Assembly (NCBI GenBank): GCA_004764695.1
Contig: SMSO01000031.1
Location: 2,465,048-2,529,047 of the forward strand
Length of the DNA: 64,000 nt
From: Schizochytrium sp. TIO01
Taxonomy: Eukaryota; Sar; Bigyra; Thraustochytrida; Thraustochytriidae
Direction: 5' to 3'
In this document: positions 36,008-48,116 of the stretch, piece after piece
Layout of the letters: each line of letters begins with the position of its first letter
Numbering within the stretch: the stretch's first letter is position 1
Translations under genes and position numbers: made by a program
Notes under the pieces: model-generated
Told to the model about the DNA's origin: nothing
The model's database searches: none
What the model saw: the letters and a program-made list of their open reading frames with translations, nothing else

Positions 36008-37730
36008 AAGTCAACATTTTCTAAAAACGTTATTTAATTATAATTCATAATTTGTATAATAAAGGGTGTTAGCCAGAGGCGGCTCTTTAAAGGTATCCGA
36101 GCAGAGGAGAACCGAAGAAGATAGCACTTGCCAACCCCAGGGTTGCGTTTCCTTCCCCCATAGCACTATTTCGAGTTTTTTGTTTGAGCGAGTAAGAGAT
36201 GCCGGTAAGACAAATGATTATTTTGGAATCGCACGAATTAGGGTCCATCAAGTACAGTTTTAGACTTTCTAGCTGTCTCATCCCCTGCTCTACCGTAAAC
36301 CATAGGACTGGAGAAAGTGATCTGCTTACCTTCTTCTTGCATGTGCGTGTCCCCACTGCTGCTACAGCGCGCGCCTTAATAGTAGTAGGTACCTAGCTAC
36401 CTACAGACCTACCTCTTATATCTTTAGCTTGCTTTGTCTTCCGTGCTGGCGTCTTTCTGAAGACAAAACTTCATGGTTCCCTGCGACGATTGTGCTCTAA
36501 AACACGCCTTAAGGAACCAGGCGAACGAGAAAAGACTGCGTAGTCCTGTGCAAAGAAAAGACTTGTGACAGCATCGATCTTGCACCATCGTCAGTGTCAT
36601 GGCACCTCGCGCGAGCAAGCAACCGCTCGGAAATTGCTCGTAGCCTCACCCAAACGTCGAGCCTTGCGGAACCTCTTCTGCGAGCAGTTTGGCGTACGAA
36701 CGAGAGGCAGCTCAGCCTTGATCCACAACTTTCTGATGACAAGCACTTACTCCCTATTATCTCTAAGAGCAAGGTGTGCACCCCCATAAACTCTTCTGTG
36801 TAATTCCGGCTGGCTACCTACTTAGCTATATATGTATGTATGTATGTGCTACTTCAGTTTTTTTAGTTTTTGTTTTTTTTTAATTGATTTAAACGAATAT
36901 TATAGAGTTAAAAATAAAATTAGGCAGGTATGATAGCAGTGAGTCTTCTGTAAGATATCGAAACTAAGAACCAGCAGGAGTTTGATTTGCACAGAAAAGG
37001 TGTCTTTGAGTTTCCTACTTTACTCAGCATCAGCACTGGCTGTTCGGAAGCAAGTTCGCTGCTGACGGTTCACGAGGATCTTTCGGCTGATCAATAATGC
37101 TTTTACAGTATGTACTTGTCAAAGCGGCTCCACTTGAATCCATTTCAAGGTGGCTTTTGGGCGGCTTGAAAAGATCGCCTCATGATGCTGATGCTGCATT
37201 GTGTCCAATAAGCCAAGTTGGTGGCCTGCTGGCCATGCAAATGCTGAAAGTTTCGTCGAGAGCATAGTATCACTAACAAAAATAAAATTCAAAACAACAT
37301 ACATAGTTGGCCTCTACACACAGAGATCGAACTCTTCGAAGCAGCCAGACTTCACTCCAAGATGTGTGCTCGCCCAGAACACTGGTATCCTACCACTACA
37401 ACTCAAGGAAGAGAGAAAGGCACGCAGGCAACCTTCCTAGGTACTGATATGGTTTCCCGCTGCTCCTACTGCTGCTCTTCTGCGCAGTCCTCACGATAGA
37501 AGCCGCCGCTGTGGATGTTCCCGCGATGATGCTCCCAGCCTCACAAGTCCACAATAATAGGAACGGCGCTGCCAGAGCTGCTGCCTCCATATTGCAAATA
37601 ACACATCGGTTCTTGCAGAACGATGGTCGCCCATGCTTAACTCCAGTAATGAACCATCACGAATCGCGATCGACTGTGTTTCCCTTTGCTTCGCCGTAAT
37701 ACGATGCTCTCATCTGTTTCATTTTTCAGA

Positions 37731-37783
37731 TACCTACTTCTTACTTACCTACTTACTTACTTACTTACTTACCTACTTACTTG
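37731..37783. repeat. (CTTA)n / (CCTA) microsatellite
   Basis: About 13 tetranucleotide units, mostly CTTA with three CCTA variants. Confidence 0.93.
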
Positions 37784-37960
37784 CTAGTCACGATTTGTAA
37801 GCAACAAGCGCGAGGTCGAAGCCGAAGAGGTGTGTACGCGCGAGTAGAAAAGGAGTAAGAGAGTGCGCGAGCGAGCGAGCGAGTGGGTGCGTGAGTGAGT
37901 GAATCAGCGCCTCGGAGCTCGCCAAGTTGAAGTCGCCCTGCTCAGCTCAGAAAGCAGCCA

Positions 37961-37995
37961 ACTCAACTCAGCTCAGCTCAGCTCAGCTCAGCTCA
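37961..37995. repeat. (GCTCA)n microsatellite
   Basis: About six pentanucleotide units of GCTCA with CTCAA variants at the edges. Confidence 0.93.
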
Positions 37996-39402
37996 ACCCA
38001 ACTCGCTGCCGGACTCTCGCACGAAGCCGAGGCCTTCCTTCACCTGGAAGCTCTTCGCCACTTTGTTGCGTGTGGTCCTGTGCTCTCGCTGACAAAACGA
38101 GCAGGAGCACCCCGCGAATGGCACTCCGCATGTAGGCTCGACAGACCCCGGGTGTATCTAATGAATGAATGGGTAGCACGGCTAGCTAGCTATCTATAGC
38201 TGTTCGAAAAGGCGGCAGAACAGCTGTAGTTGCTGCAACTCATGCTACTTTGTTTTAGAATTATTCTGTCTGTCATGAATATCTCTTCTCTTCTCTTCTC
38301 TTTTTCTCCGACTTTGGTCTTCTGGCAAAGAAACTACTGCTAGAGCAGGCAGGATATGGCTTCAAAGCACGGAAAGCAGGAACGACTTGGAGCACTCTGG
38401 CACTCTGGCCAATCGATTCTTTGCGGTGCAGAATCCATCTGCTTGGGTTTGGAACGGCTTAGTTGCGGCTCACAGTAGCCATCTAGCGGAGTATGGGATA
38501 ACGGCAATGGCCCAGTGCCGGAGACTCCGGGCCCAAAGGAAGGAAGGCTGCAAGGTAGAGCTTTCACTCTTTGACTAGTGGGCTACCTAGTACTCATTGC
38601 TAGTTAATCTCTCAAAGTCAATGTGGAACTGAGCGAGTGATCTTTCACTATGCTGAGCGGCAAGTATCAGTGCGAGATATTTGCAGTGCAGTGCCTATTG
38701 GCATACTTCTGTGTTTCGAAAGGGAAATTGAGAGTTTTGATTGTTCGATGAATTTTTTGGTTTTGATTATTCTACAAAATATAGTTTTTATCGATATTAT
38801 TTATTTTATTAAGAATAAAATAAATTTGGAATAATGGGATTTTCAGAACATGCATGAATATTTTTTTCTTAAAGAAAAACTTTTTATATAGTATTTCGGA
38901 TATACTTTTTAAAGTATAACACTATTTTTCTTATTTCTTTTTAACATTGAAAGGACCGGCTGTTTCCGACACGTGTTTTGGTTTTCCCTTCAAAAATATT
39001 TTTAATGTTTAGAAACATCTTTCGCTCTGCAGGCACGGTTACTTAATCATGGGGCAAAAAGGAAAACGAGGTACGAGCAGGTAGTGCACAGGGCCTCCTA
39101 CCATGTCTCGTTCTTGTAGGTGCCAACGCCAAAGACTTCGTGTTTCAAGAGTTGAATAATTTATAAAGTGTCGAGGTAGGTTGACAGGTTTGACAACTCC
39201 GATATGTGTGAAGACAGGAACCAAGCGGAAAGCCGCCTCGCGCAAAGACCGTGCTGACCTCTTGGTAGAAAGGCCCAGCTACAGAATAGTATTTGCTTCT
39301 GCCTATTAACACACCATTTTGATGAACCGCAAAAGCAGCATTCATCCAGTTCCCTCAACAGTAGTATAGTATGTTCTACCAGTATGCTGTTATGCTAATT
39401 TA

Positions 39403-39431
39403 TTGTCTTGTCTTGTCTTATCTTGTCTTGT
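39403..39431. repeat. (TTGTC)n microsatellite
   Basis: About six pentanucleotide units with one variant (TTATC). Confidence 0.92.
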
Positions 39432-42400
39432 TAGGCAGTAAATTGGAGTCAGCACACTTGGATCACTTTCTTCCACTACTCCAGTTTACATTGTTCTGCC
39501 GCTTTCCAATCAATACGCCCTGAACATGAGGTTTCTAACATGGCATGCATTCACAACGCAGTTATCTTAATTTCTTAATTCATCACAGTCTCGTGGAGGG
39601 TCCTAGTAATGTTTATACACCTACTCGGAAATATATGTGTCCTTTCTTCATCTGTCTGACACGCAATTAAGGCAAAATCAAGCTCCAGGACAAGAAACAT
39701 GTTGGCACTCTACACAATACTTGTGCAGCATTGTAAATCACATTTGCCAAAAACTTACAATTTGGTATAAATTCTTTTGGTAAAATTACTTTGAAGAACC
39801 ATTATTTTTCTCAAAAATGTAGCTAATGGTACCTCGGATGCAAATTCTAAAACTTTCGCAGATCGTATTAACAAAGAAGTAATTAAAATTTGAATCAGCC
39901 TAAGACTGATATATTAAATCACCCTCCGAATTTTAGTTATCAACACCACTCCAGCTCGTAGCTAGGTAATTAACCTCACGACGTTTCTTGCAATTCTTAA
40001 CACACAAAGTCCATTTCACTATACCGTTCACTAAAGGCAGCGAAAAGAAGTCGCATTCACAGGACATTTAGATTGTCCTTTTCTTTTTAAAATTTATCAA
40101 GTAAAATTGTCAAAGGGAAGAACATCCAAGAATCAATCACTCAGCTTTAAAAGAAAGCTATAAGAAACAATAAGCCAACATTTCATATTGTTGGAATTTA
40201 CTCAACAAAGAAATGGTGATAGATGTGATCATCTGCTAACAAAAATGATGCGGCTAGCAAATAACAAATGAATCACTCTTAATTTTCACAGTTCACATTT
40301 CTTGCACTTGTTGTTTGATCCACTCAATTCTTAGCTACACATCCTCCACCAAACCAGAGAGAGTTCAACAATTTTTCCTCGAACTTTGGACACCGCCACG
40401 AAAAAAACATCTCCACTCGCCACCGTCGCGGCTTCTCCACTTCCATTTTTTTAAATATAAGTCCCCTTCAGCAATCCAGTTAATGTTTCTGACTCCCATT
40501 TATTGGTGCCAAAGCGGTCTTCTCTCAAATTCCCCGAAATCCCATTCATCCGCCAAATCTGAACTCCAAATCCCTTGTATCGTCAACGCTAGCCTTGGAA
40601 ATCCAAAGCCTAACATTCCTAAAACACTGCCTAGGAAGGCTTAGAAGCGGCTCTTCTGACTCCTCAGTTTACTCATAGTAGTGCTCACACGAGAGAGGGA
40701 GCCTAGCCTAAAGGTTAGCTGGCCCTTAAGGTTCCCTCGCCTGCTCGTTGACACTTCAAACTTGCTCGGACTGGGTGTGATTGCTCACGCCCAGGAACTG
40801 CAGCCAACCTTGCTTGCTTAAACTCCAAGTCCGCGGCACGAGTGCACGAGCGAGCGGGTAAGCGGCATCCCAGCGTCTGCTAGGCCTGCTCGGACCGCTG
40901 TCGCGAGCCCCATCGCTGCTGCCGTGAGAACGGACGACCGACAGCACGTTCACGCGCCGAGCCACAGCGTTCCGCCTCGTTAGACTTGTCGCTTTATACC
41001 TTTCAAGCAGAGCTCGCAGGCAACTCCAAGGCCTCAGGAACGGTTTGTGATGTCTTTGCCATTGGGGCGAGAACTAGATAGGTAGTAGGTGCAAGAGCGG
41101 TGGGGAAAGAAGGTGATTGGTTCTGTGAGGGCAGATAATATGGTGCGGAAAGTGGCACGTTCAGTCGCTGCACAAGGAGATAAAACAAAAGCACGCGAGG
41201 CAGAAGCGTGCTTCCTTGTACTTATTAATTTATTGATTGATTTCTTGATTTCTTGATTTCTTGATACCCAGTGTGTCGCAGCACTTTTTTCTTTTAGTCT
41301 TTTTTCAATAAAGTAAAAACTTTATCTCGCTGTCTCCTATTTTTAAAAGTGGATTATTATTTTGTTGTTTACACTGTTTTAATATAAAAAGAAGTTTAGT
41401 TTAAAGTAAAAAGCTTTGAATGTAAATAAAGTTTGGCTTTGCCTTGCATCGTCAATCTTTTTTTTTTTTTTAATGAATACTGAATATTACATACATAATA
41501 AATACTGATTGCACTTTATTTTATTTTATTATTTTTTATTTCTTTCGTTGTGCTTATGATTGCAATTACTTCAAATATACTTTTCTCTTTCGTTTTCTGA
41601 GATATTTATAAGAGTTTTGTTGAGAGTTTCCAAGTTGGTACGTTTTCCGAACTGTTGAAAAATCGAAAGCAGCGAAAGAAATAGCATTGGACGTCATAAT
41701 AAATCTTGGCACTGTAGGAGTGTCCAATTGTGGCTAAAGCAAAATATCACTGCGCCGTTTTCTTGCTCTCATCCAAATCAAGCATAAGTAAGACATCAAA
41801 GACTGAGAATTGATCTCCTGAGCTGTTGAGGGCCGCTGGAATCGGATATGGTTCATTAACTGTTTGGGCATGAGAACTCTGTGTAAGAATTTATTTATCG
41901 CGCTTTCGTTTCAGAATCACGGCTGTCTGTTCTGTTTGTTAATCTGTGTCTCCTTCGTTGACTAGACTGAATGTTTACTAAACCTCCTTGAAAAGAGAAA
42001 CGTAGGTCCCTAGTCATAATACTAGTAGCGCTTTCTTTCTTTCCTTCTTTTGTTGATGTCATTTTATATGAAAAATAGCAGCGGCAAAAAGAATAAACCG
42101 ATGGTACACGCTGCTCTTAGCCACTTGCGCCGGTCCTTTGACTGCCTGCTGAAGCCTTTCAGCATCGCGATTGTGCAGTTCAGATCGCTTCTGAATAAAA
42201 GACTGGAAACTCCGACGTGGTACTACGTACTGCATGTTTTTCTCTTGTTTTCTTGGATTCTCTGTATCTTTCTTTCAAACGAACAATAATCTCATCCCTA
42301 ATAATCTAAGAAAATGATAATCTGACCATGTAATCGACGCCGCGACGAGTGAAAGAAAGCTTGTGGATGCAGTGATAGGTAGCGACTTAAACACCAGCAA

Positions 42401-43396
42401 TGCTCTCGCTCAAAATCCCAGTGAACCCGAACTTCTTTGCTGCTGAAGGATTGCTTTTCGAATTATCATGGCATTTTAATAGTCGTACCTGATGATGGCA
42501 AGAAGGAGCGGAAGCGAGGAACTACGTAGCGGTACTAATAACCCCTGCTGAATAATAATATTAATAATAATATCAATAATAATAATAAAAGAAACTCGCT
42601 CTTGATAGCTAATACATATACAGCACGACACCTCGAAAGAACCATGGCTTGTTAATTCCTGAAGGGCAGGCAAGCCCAAGACCGCGAGGAACCGGCAACT
42701 GGAAGAGAGCAGAACCGACGCAACTGCTCGCAGCACCTGCCTGATGATCTATCTTTCAGTTGAAGAAGAAGCCGCTTGAAAGCAGGCGGAAGCCGGGCGC
42801 GGGGCCAACGGCAGTTCTTTTGAGAGCAGTCAGAGCGAGGCAGCGAGTAGGACTGCTCTTGCTCGAAAGATGGGAAACAGAAGGGCGGGCACTTGCTTCT
42901 TTCTTTGTTTTTTTTAAATTTAAGTGATAGTAGTAGTCGGTTGATAGTACGTCGGTAGAAGGTTGTAGAAATTGAGATCCTCTGGTCGTTCATGCTGCAT
43001 GAGAAGAAAAGAGGAACTGATTCCATTACAGATTCTTCACAGCGAAATGAATGAAAGAAATGGACGCTGTGGATTTCAGGGGATTTTGAAATTAGAGAGG
43101 CTGCCGTTGAGGTGATGGTTTACGAATTTCCAGTGGAGGAATCGGTGGACTTTGCACGGCGGGAAGATCGAGCTCCTGGATGGGTGCTAGTGGCTGGGCA
43201 GAGTGTGCGAAATGCCTGCTCGTTTGCTGTCGAAAGGCGTGGCGAATTGTCCATCATCACGGCTGACGGAAGAAGTGCCTGAAGTGGTACATCCGTATGT
43301 ATGTATGTATGATTGTATGTATGTATTTCTCTATATTCCTCTCGAGAACGAATTGCACCGAGAAAGGGAAACGGCACAATGATGTGACAACTATCA

Positions 43397-43486
43397 CTCA
43401 TTCATTCATTCATTCATTCATTCATTCATTTATTCATTCATTCATTCATTCATTCATTCATTCATTCACTCATTCACTCATTCACT
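43397..43486. repeat. (ATTC)n microsatellite
   Basis: About 22 units of ATTC with a few ATTT or ACTC variants. Confidence 0.96.
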
Positions 43487-43896
43487 TCTTTTCCCAAGAT
43501 CTGAAGGACTTTCTTTCTCTCTCGAGTCCATGCGAACCCACGAACTCGGTAGCGGCTAAAGTGAAGAGCGTCAAGCTCTGAGGCGAATAGAATTAGTACC
43601 GCAGAATCAACTGATCCTCGAGCACGTTTCGTCGGTGGTTTGCATAGAGTTCAATCTTCAACGATGGAGGCGTTCAATGGGAGTAATTCTTGCGCGAAAG
43701 AGACGAGGTCGAAATGAATGAAAACACTTCGCAGCCCAATCTGCTCGCGCCTCTGAACCCATTAGACAGAGACTAAGACTAAGACAAAGACAAACAGTCA
43801 CGATCATCATCACGGCGAGTAAGCAAGCTTCCGCACGAGGCCTCCCTCAATTAATTGCAAAGCACGGCATTTCTCAAAGGCGACTTCAGCAGATCT

Positions 43897-44030
43897 ATAC
43901 ATACATACATACATACATACATACATACATACATACATACATACATACATACATACATACATACATACATACATACATACATACATACATACATACATAC
44001 ATACATACATACATACATACATACATACAT
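43897..44030. repeat. (ATAC)n microsatellite, about 33 copies
   Basis: Nearly perfect 134-bp tract of the tetranucleotide ATAC. Its translation gives the IHTY and MYVC repeat peptides in several frames, which are artefacts. Confidence 0.98.
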
Positions 44031-44811
44031 CCATACATATGGAGATGACAATTCATACATTTATGCATACATTCATTCATTCATACATTCATGCGCACTG
44101 CCTCTGTAGCGGCAGGAAACGAGCCGCCGCGAACGAAGCTCGAAAGGGCTGAGGGATGCTCGAAACTCCACGGAGGCGGGCTCCCAAAGCTTGAAGGAGG
44201 ACGAGGAGACGAGGAGGAGACGCCGACGAGGAGGAAACACCAGAAAGAAGGCTAGCTGGCTGGCTGCAGGGAAACCTGCGAAACGTGCAGAAAGGTCTCC
44301 TCGAAAGCTGGGCTCCCTCCCTCCCTGCCTGCTTCCTTGCCTGAAACAGCTCCCGGCAGGCAGCTGCAGCGGCAGCAGGACCACGACGACCAGGCGGAGA
44401 GGAGCAGAACAGTCACAGCAGAGCGGAGGACAGACACGGATGAGGCGGCGCGACGCGGTACGAGGCGCTCAGTCAGGGATGCAGGGATGAAGCAAGTCGA
44501 AAGCGCTGGAGATGACGCGTGATAGATAGATATCCACGTGCTGCCGCCTCGCTCTGTTTGTTCGCCTTGGTCAACTAGCACGGGTTCCTCTTCGTGATTC
44601 CATAGTAGTGGAGGGAACCAGAGAACCGTCGCACAGACTAGTCAGTGCCGGTGCGGGGTCGTCCGGAGCTGCTCGCGCGACCTGCACAAGGTGCAGTTCG
44701 GCACCAAGAGGCGTCGAAGCCGCTCCGCACGAATCTATGATCAGGCGATGAGTCCTCAGTTATTCCCAAGAGGGCTCTTGAGTTGATTGAAATTCCTCGA
44801 TCTTAGGTCGC

Positions 44812-44816
<5 letters not shown>

Positions 44817-44844
<28 letters not shown>

Positions 44845-44845
44845 T
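44817..44845. repeat. (CTTT)n microsatellite
   Basis: About seven CTTT units. Confidence 0.95.
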
Positions 44846-46682
44846 AAAACTTTCGAGTTATCAAAATGATGGAAAAACTAAAAATAGCCTGACTGAGAAA
44901 TGAATTGATTGAAAACTTTCGTAATATAGCCTTCTTTTCTTTTCTTTTACTACCTTAAGTAGCCTCTTCTCATTGATCGTAAAACCCCCCGGAAGTCAGA
45001 ACTTCGATAGAGCCTTTGGCCCTTCAAAGCTCGCTGAAGCAAGCTCCTAAGTTGAGTCACAGGGGAATAAACAGAACAAGGTGCGAACTTGAGCTCGCGC
45101 CGGCGTCTCCTTGATCGGCTTCGGTCTGCTCGCCGCTGCTCGCGCCTGTGTAGGTCTCACCCTATTGCAGCGGTCTTGGCAGGAAGGCTCGCTCGCGCGC
45201 CCGCTCTCGCGGATCCCCAAGCGTTCCATACCGGTTCCGTAGCATAGCGCCACCTACCGCTCGCCTAGCGCACCCTGTGCGGCTCGCTTTGCTTCTACGA
45301 GCAGGCACGAGGACAGGAAAAGGAGGATATCGCGAGAAGCCTACCTACTAAGAATTTGTCTTTCTGCGCACGCCTCGGCCGCCATGGCCTTTTTTTTTCT
45401 TGGCAGCATGCGCTGCTTGTGTAGGTGCGTTTCTGGCCGCCGGAGTTGACTTCACGGTTCGCTGCGGTCCCTGTAGCCTCCCACACTATCTAGCACGATC
45501 GTTCCGAAGGGTTCCTCTGCGGGAGGGAAAGGACCCGTCTGCTAGGAGAGAGGAAGTTGAAGAGAGAAAGCGGAGAGAGGAGAGAACACACAGTCTTGAC
45601 TGCATGAGCCCACTGCTAGAGCTTTAGGATAGGTGAAGGATAGCAGTGGAGGGAGTGTTTTCATTCTTGCCCTGGATTGCTTGAGTAGTGTAGCCTTAGT
45701 GTTTGTTTTGTTTCCCTGTTCTCTTCCCGTGCTTCTGACTGACTGATGATAGATAGCAGTAGAAGCAGATCACTGCGAGAGGACCACTAGAGTAGGCGGT
45801 ATAGTATCTGCCTAGGACTATTTGAATTGGAGAGATTTGAGAGAAGGGCCATTGAGCTACTGACTGACTGGGATAGAAAATCATTTCGAAGAGTGTTGCT
45901 TGAGCTCTTTCGAAAGGATCTCGAGCGAGCTTGCTCAAGACGTTTCAGGTACCCTTCTTGGAGGTCAAGGTGGCGCGAGCGACGATTTGGCTCGAGGCAA
46001 ACTGCCAGCGCCGTTCTCGCTGTAGTTGGGTGGTTGGTTCTCTTGGTGCTTTTGCAGTGCTTTTGCAAGATCTAAGAAGAGAGGGAACGGCCTCCACTGC
46101 GCGTGTTTTAAGCGGATTCAGATTTTGCGAGCGTGCCCATTATAGGCGGCGAAATGAATGAAAGAAGTGAGTGAGTTGAGTGGCGAGAAGGAGGTACTTG
46201 TCCACTTCCTCAGCTTTCGAGCTTGGGCCTATCCATCTATCTATTTTTCAACATATCTATAAAAAAATACTGGGCGAGGCTGCCTATCCAAATCAATTTG
46301 CAAAGCCGGTCCCTCATTTGGTAAGGGGAAAGAAACAAATGTTAGCGCTTTGAAAATTAGAACTTCAAAGGAGGAAGTCCCAGGCAAATTGCAGATAATT
46401 AACTAACACCGATAGAAACGGTCAGAAGCTAACTTGCGGCTTCCCTAAGTACTCTGGCGCACAGGGAGGAAGTGAAACGCGGCGACACTTGTGGGTTGAC
46501 ATGGTTTCGCCTCGGCTTGTCCTCGGCTCGTCCTCCATGCTAGTTCTGCCTCTGCCTCCACAGGCAGTAAATCCTTGATTCTTTAAAGAGCTATTTTTAT
46601 ATTCTAAAATCGCCTTTTTTATTTATTTTAATTATAAAAAGTGTGAAACCGAGTTAATTGATTAATTTCAACTTTTAAACGT

Positions 46683-46741
46683 TTTTTATTTTATTTTATT
46701 TTATTTTATTATTTTTATTTTTATTTTTATTTTTATTTTTA
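46683..46741. repeat. (ATTTT)n / (ATTTTT)n tract
   Basis: T-rich penta- to hexanucleotide tract about 120 bp before the AAAAC array. Confidence 0.92.
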
Positions 46742-46863
46742 AAAAAGTATAAAAATTGCTTTAGAACATAAAAATATTATTATTAATAATAATGTTGATA
46801 CTCCTACAATTTCATTATTTTAGTAGTCCAGAAGAAGAACTACTGATTAATTTCATTGCTTAC

Positions 46864-47102
46864 AAAACAAAACAAAACAAAACAAAACAAAACAAAACAA
46901 AACAAAACAAAACAAAACAAAACAAAACAAAACAAAACAAAACAAAACAAAACAAAACAAAACAAAACAAAACAAAACAAAACAAAACAAAACAAAACAA
47001 AACAAAACAAAACAAAACAAAACAAAACAAAACAAAACAAAACAAAACAAAACAACACAACACAACACAACACAACACAACACAACACAACACAACACAA
47101 CA
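46864..47102 (+). repeat. Compound (AAAAC)n-(AACAC)n satellite
   Basis: About 38 perfect AAAAC units (46864-47053) change abruptly into about ten AACAC units (47054-47102), 239 bp together. No G occurs on the plus strand across the tract. Frames through it give KQNKT or FVLFC repeat peptides and are not genes. Confidence 0.98.
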
Positions 47103-47337
47103 CTTTCTCTAAAATAGTTTCTATTCCATTTTGTCGATTCGTAATTAAAAATACAGAGAATAATAAAAGAAAGATCACAGCATTCAAAAACTCCGTTTCA
47201 AATAAATACATCTTTCTCCTCAGCTCCTTTCGCATAACAACTATGAGCCTGGGCTTGCCAAGTCCTTGCCTCCCTGTGCATGGTACTACTAGCTACCTCC
47301 TACCCAGGCAGGTAGGTAGGTCTCTGCCGCAAGGGAT

Positions 47338-47366
47338 AAATGAATGAATGAATGAATGAATGAATG
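47338..47366. repeat. (AATG)n microsatellite
   Basis: About seven AATG units. Confidence 0.94.
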
Positions 47367-48089
47367 ACTGAATGTGAATGCAAGAAGCAAAGCCGGCGCC
47401 ATGAGCGGACAAGAGATCTTCTTCTCCTCGCAGTCTGCTCGCGCACTCGCTGCTCGTGCCAACAGCGGTTCCCGATCCGCAAGAGAGCGGGCACACGCCG
47501 ACCCTACGAGCAGCCACGAGCAGCTGCGAGCAGCGGCACCCAAGCCGGCGCCGGCGAGCGCTCCGTGTCTTCTGCCGTGCAGCGCCGCCGCCGTCGGTGA
47601 AGTCAACGAGACTTTTCTGTGCGCACTCTTGGGGAGGCTCCCGGGACCACCAAGACGAAGAGATAGGTAGATAAAGAGACAGACAGATAGACACGTAGAT
47701 ACAGAGGGATCGATGGATCGATGAATGAACGAGAAAGAGAGGAGCAAAGCAGAGCAAAGCAGAGAGAAAGGCGACTGCGGTGAAGCAGGTTGAGTTGATT
47801 GATCTCTTCTGCGAGGAGCGCGAGGACTTTGAAAATGTCGCAGCTGGGAAGAGGGATCATCGCTCACGAGCAAGCTCAGCGAAGGATCGATCGATTCGAT
47901 GGGATTCATTCGGGATGGCGATGGACGAATCTCGGAGACACGTATCGAACGGATGAATGAATATGCTATGAATGCTCTTTGGGCGAAAAGAAATGCAGGA
48001 ATTAGCAGGCCTTGAAGTTGGCCGAATCCGACCCACGAACCTCATGCGAATATGCGAATTGAGGACGACACAGCAATTAATCAATCAAA

Positions 48090-48116
48090 ATCTATCTATC
48101 TATCTATCTATCTATC
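48090..48116. repeat. (TCTA)n microsatellite
   Basis: Between six and seven TCTA units. Confidence 0.94.

Noticed and set aside
43810-44109. Frames giving MYVC and IHTY repeat proteins
   Set aside because: They are translations of the (ATAC)n microsatellite.
46840-47347. Long frames on both strands giving KQNKT or FVLFC repeat proteins
   Set aside because: They are translations of the (AAAAC)n/(AACAC)n satellite, open in most frames because the unit has no stop in them.
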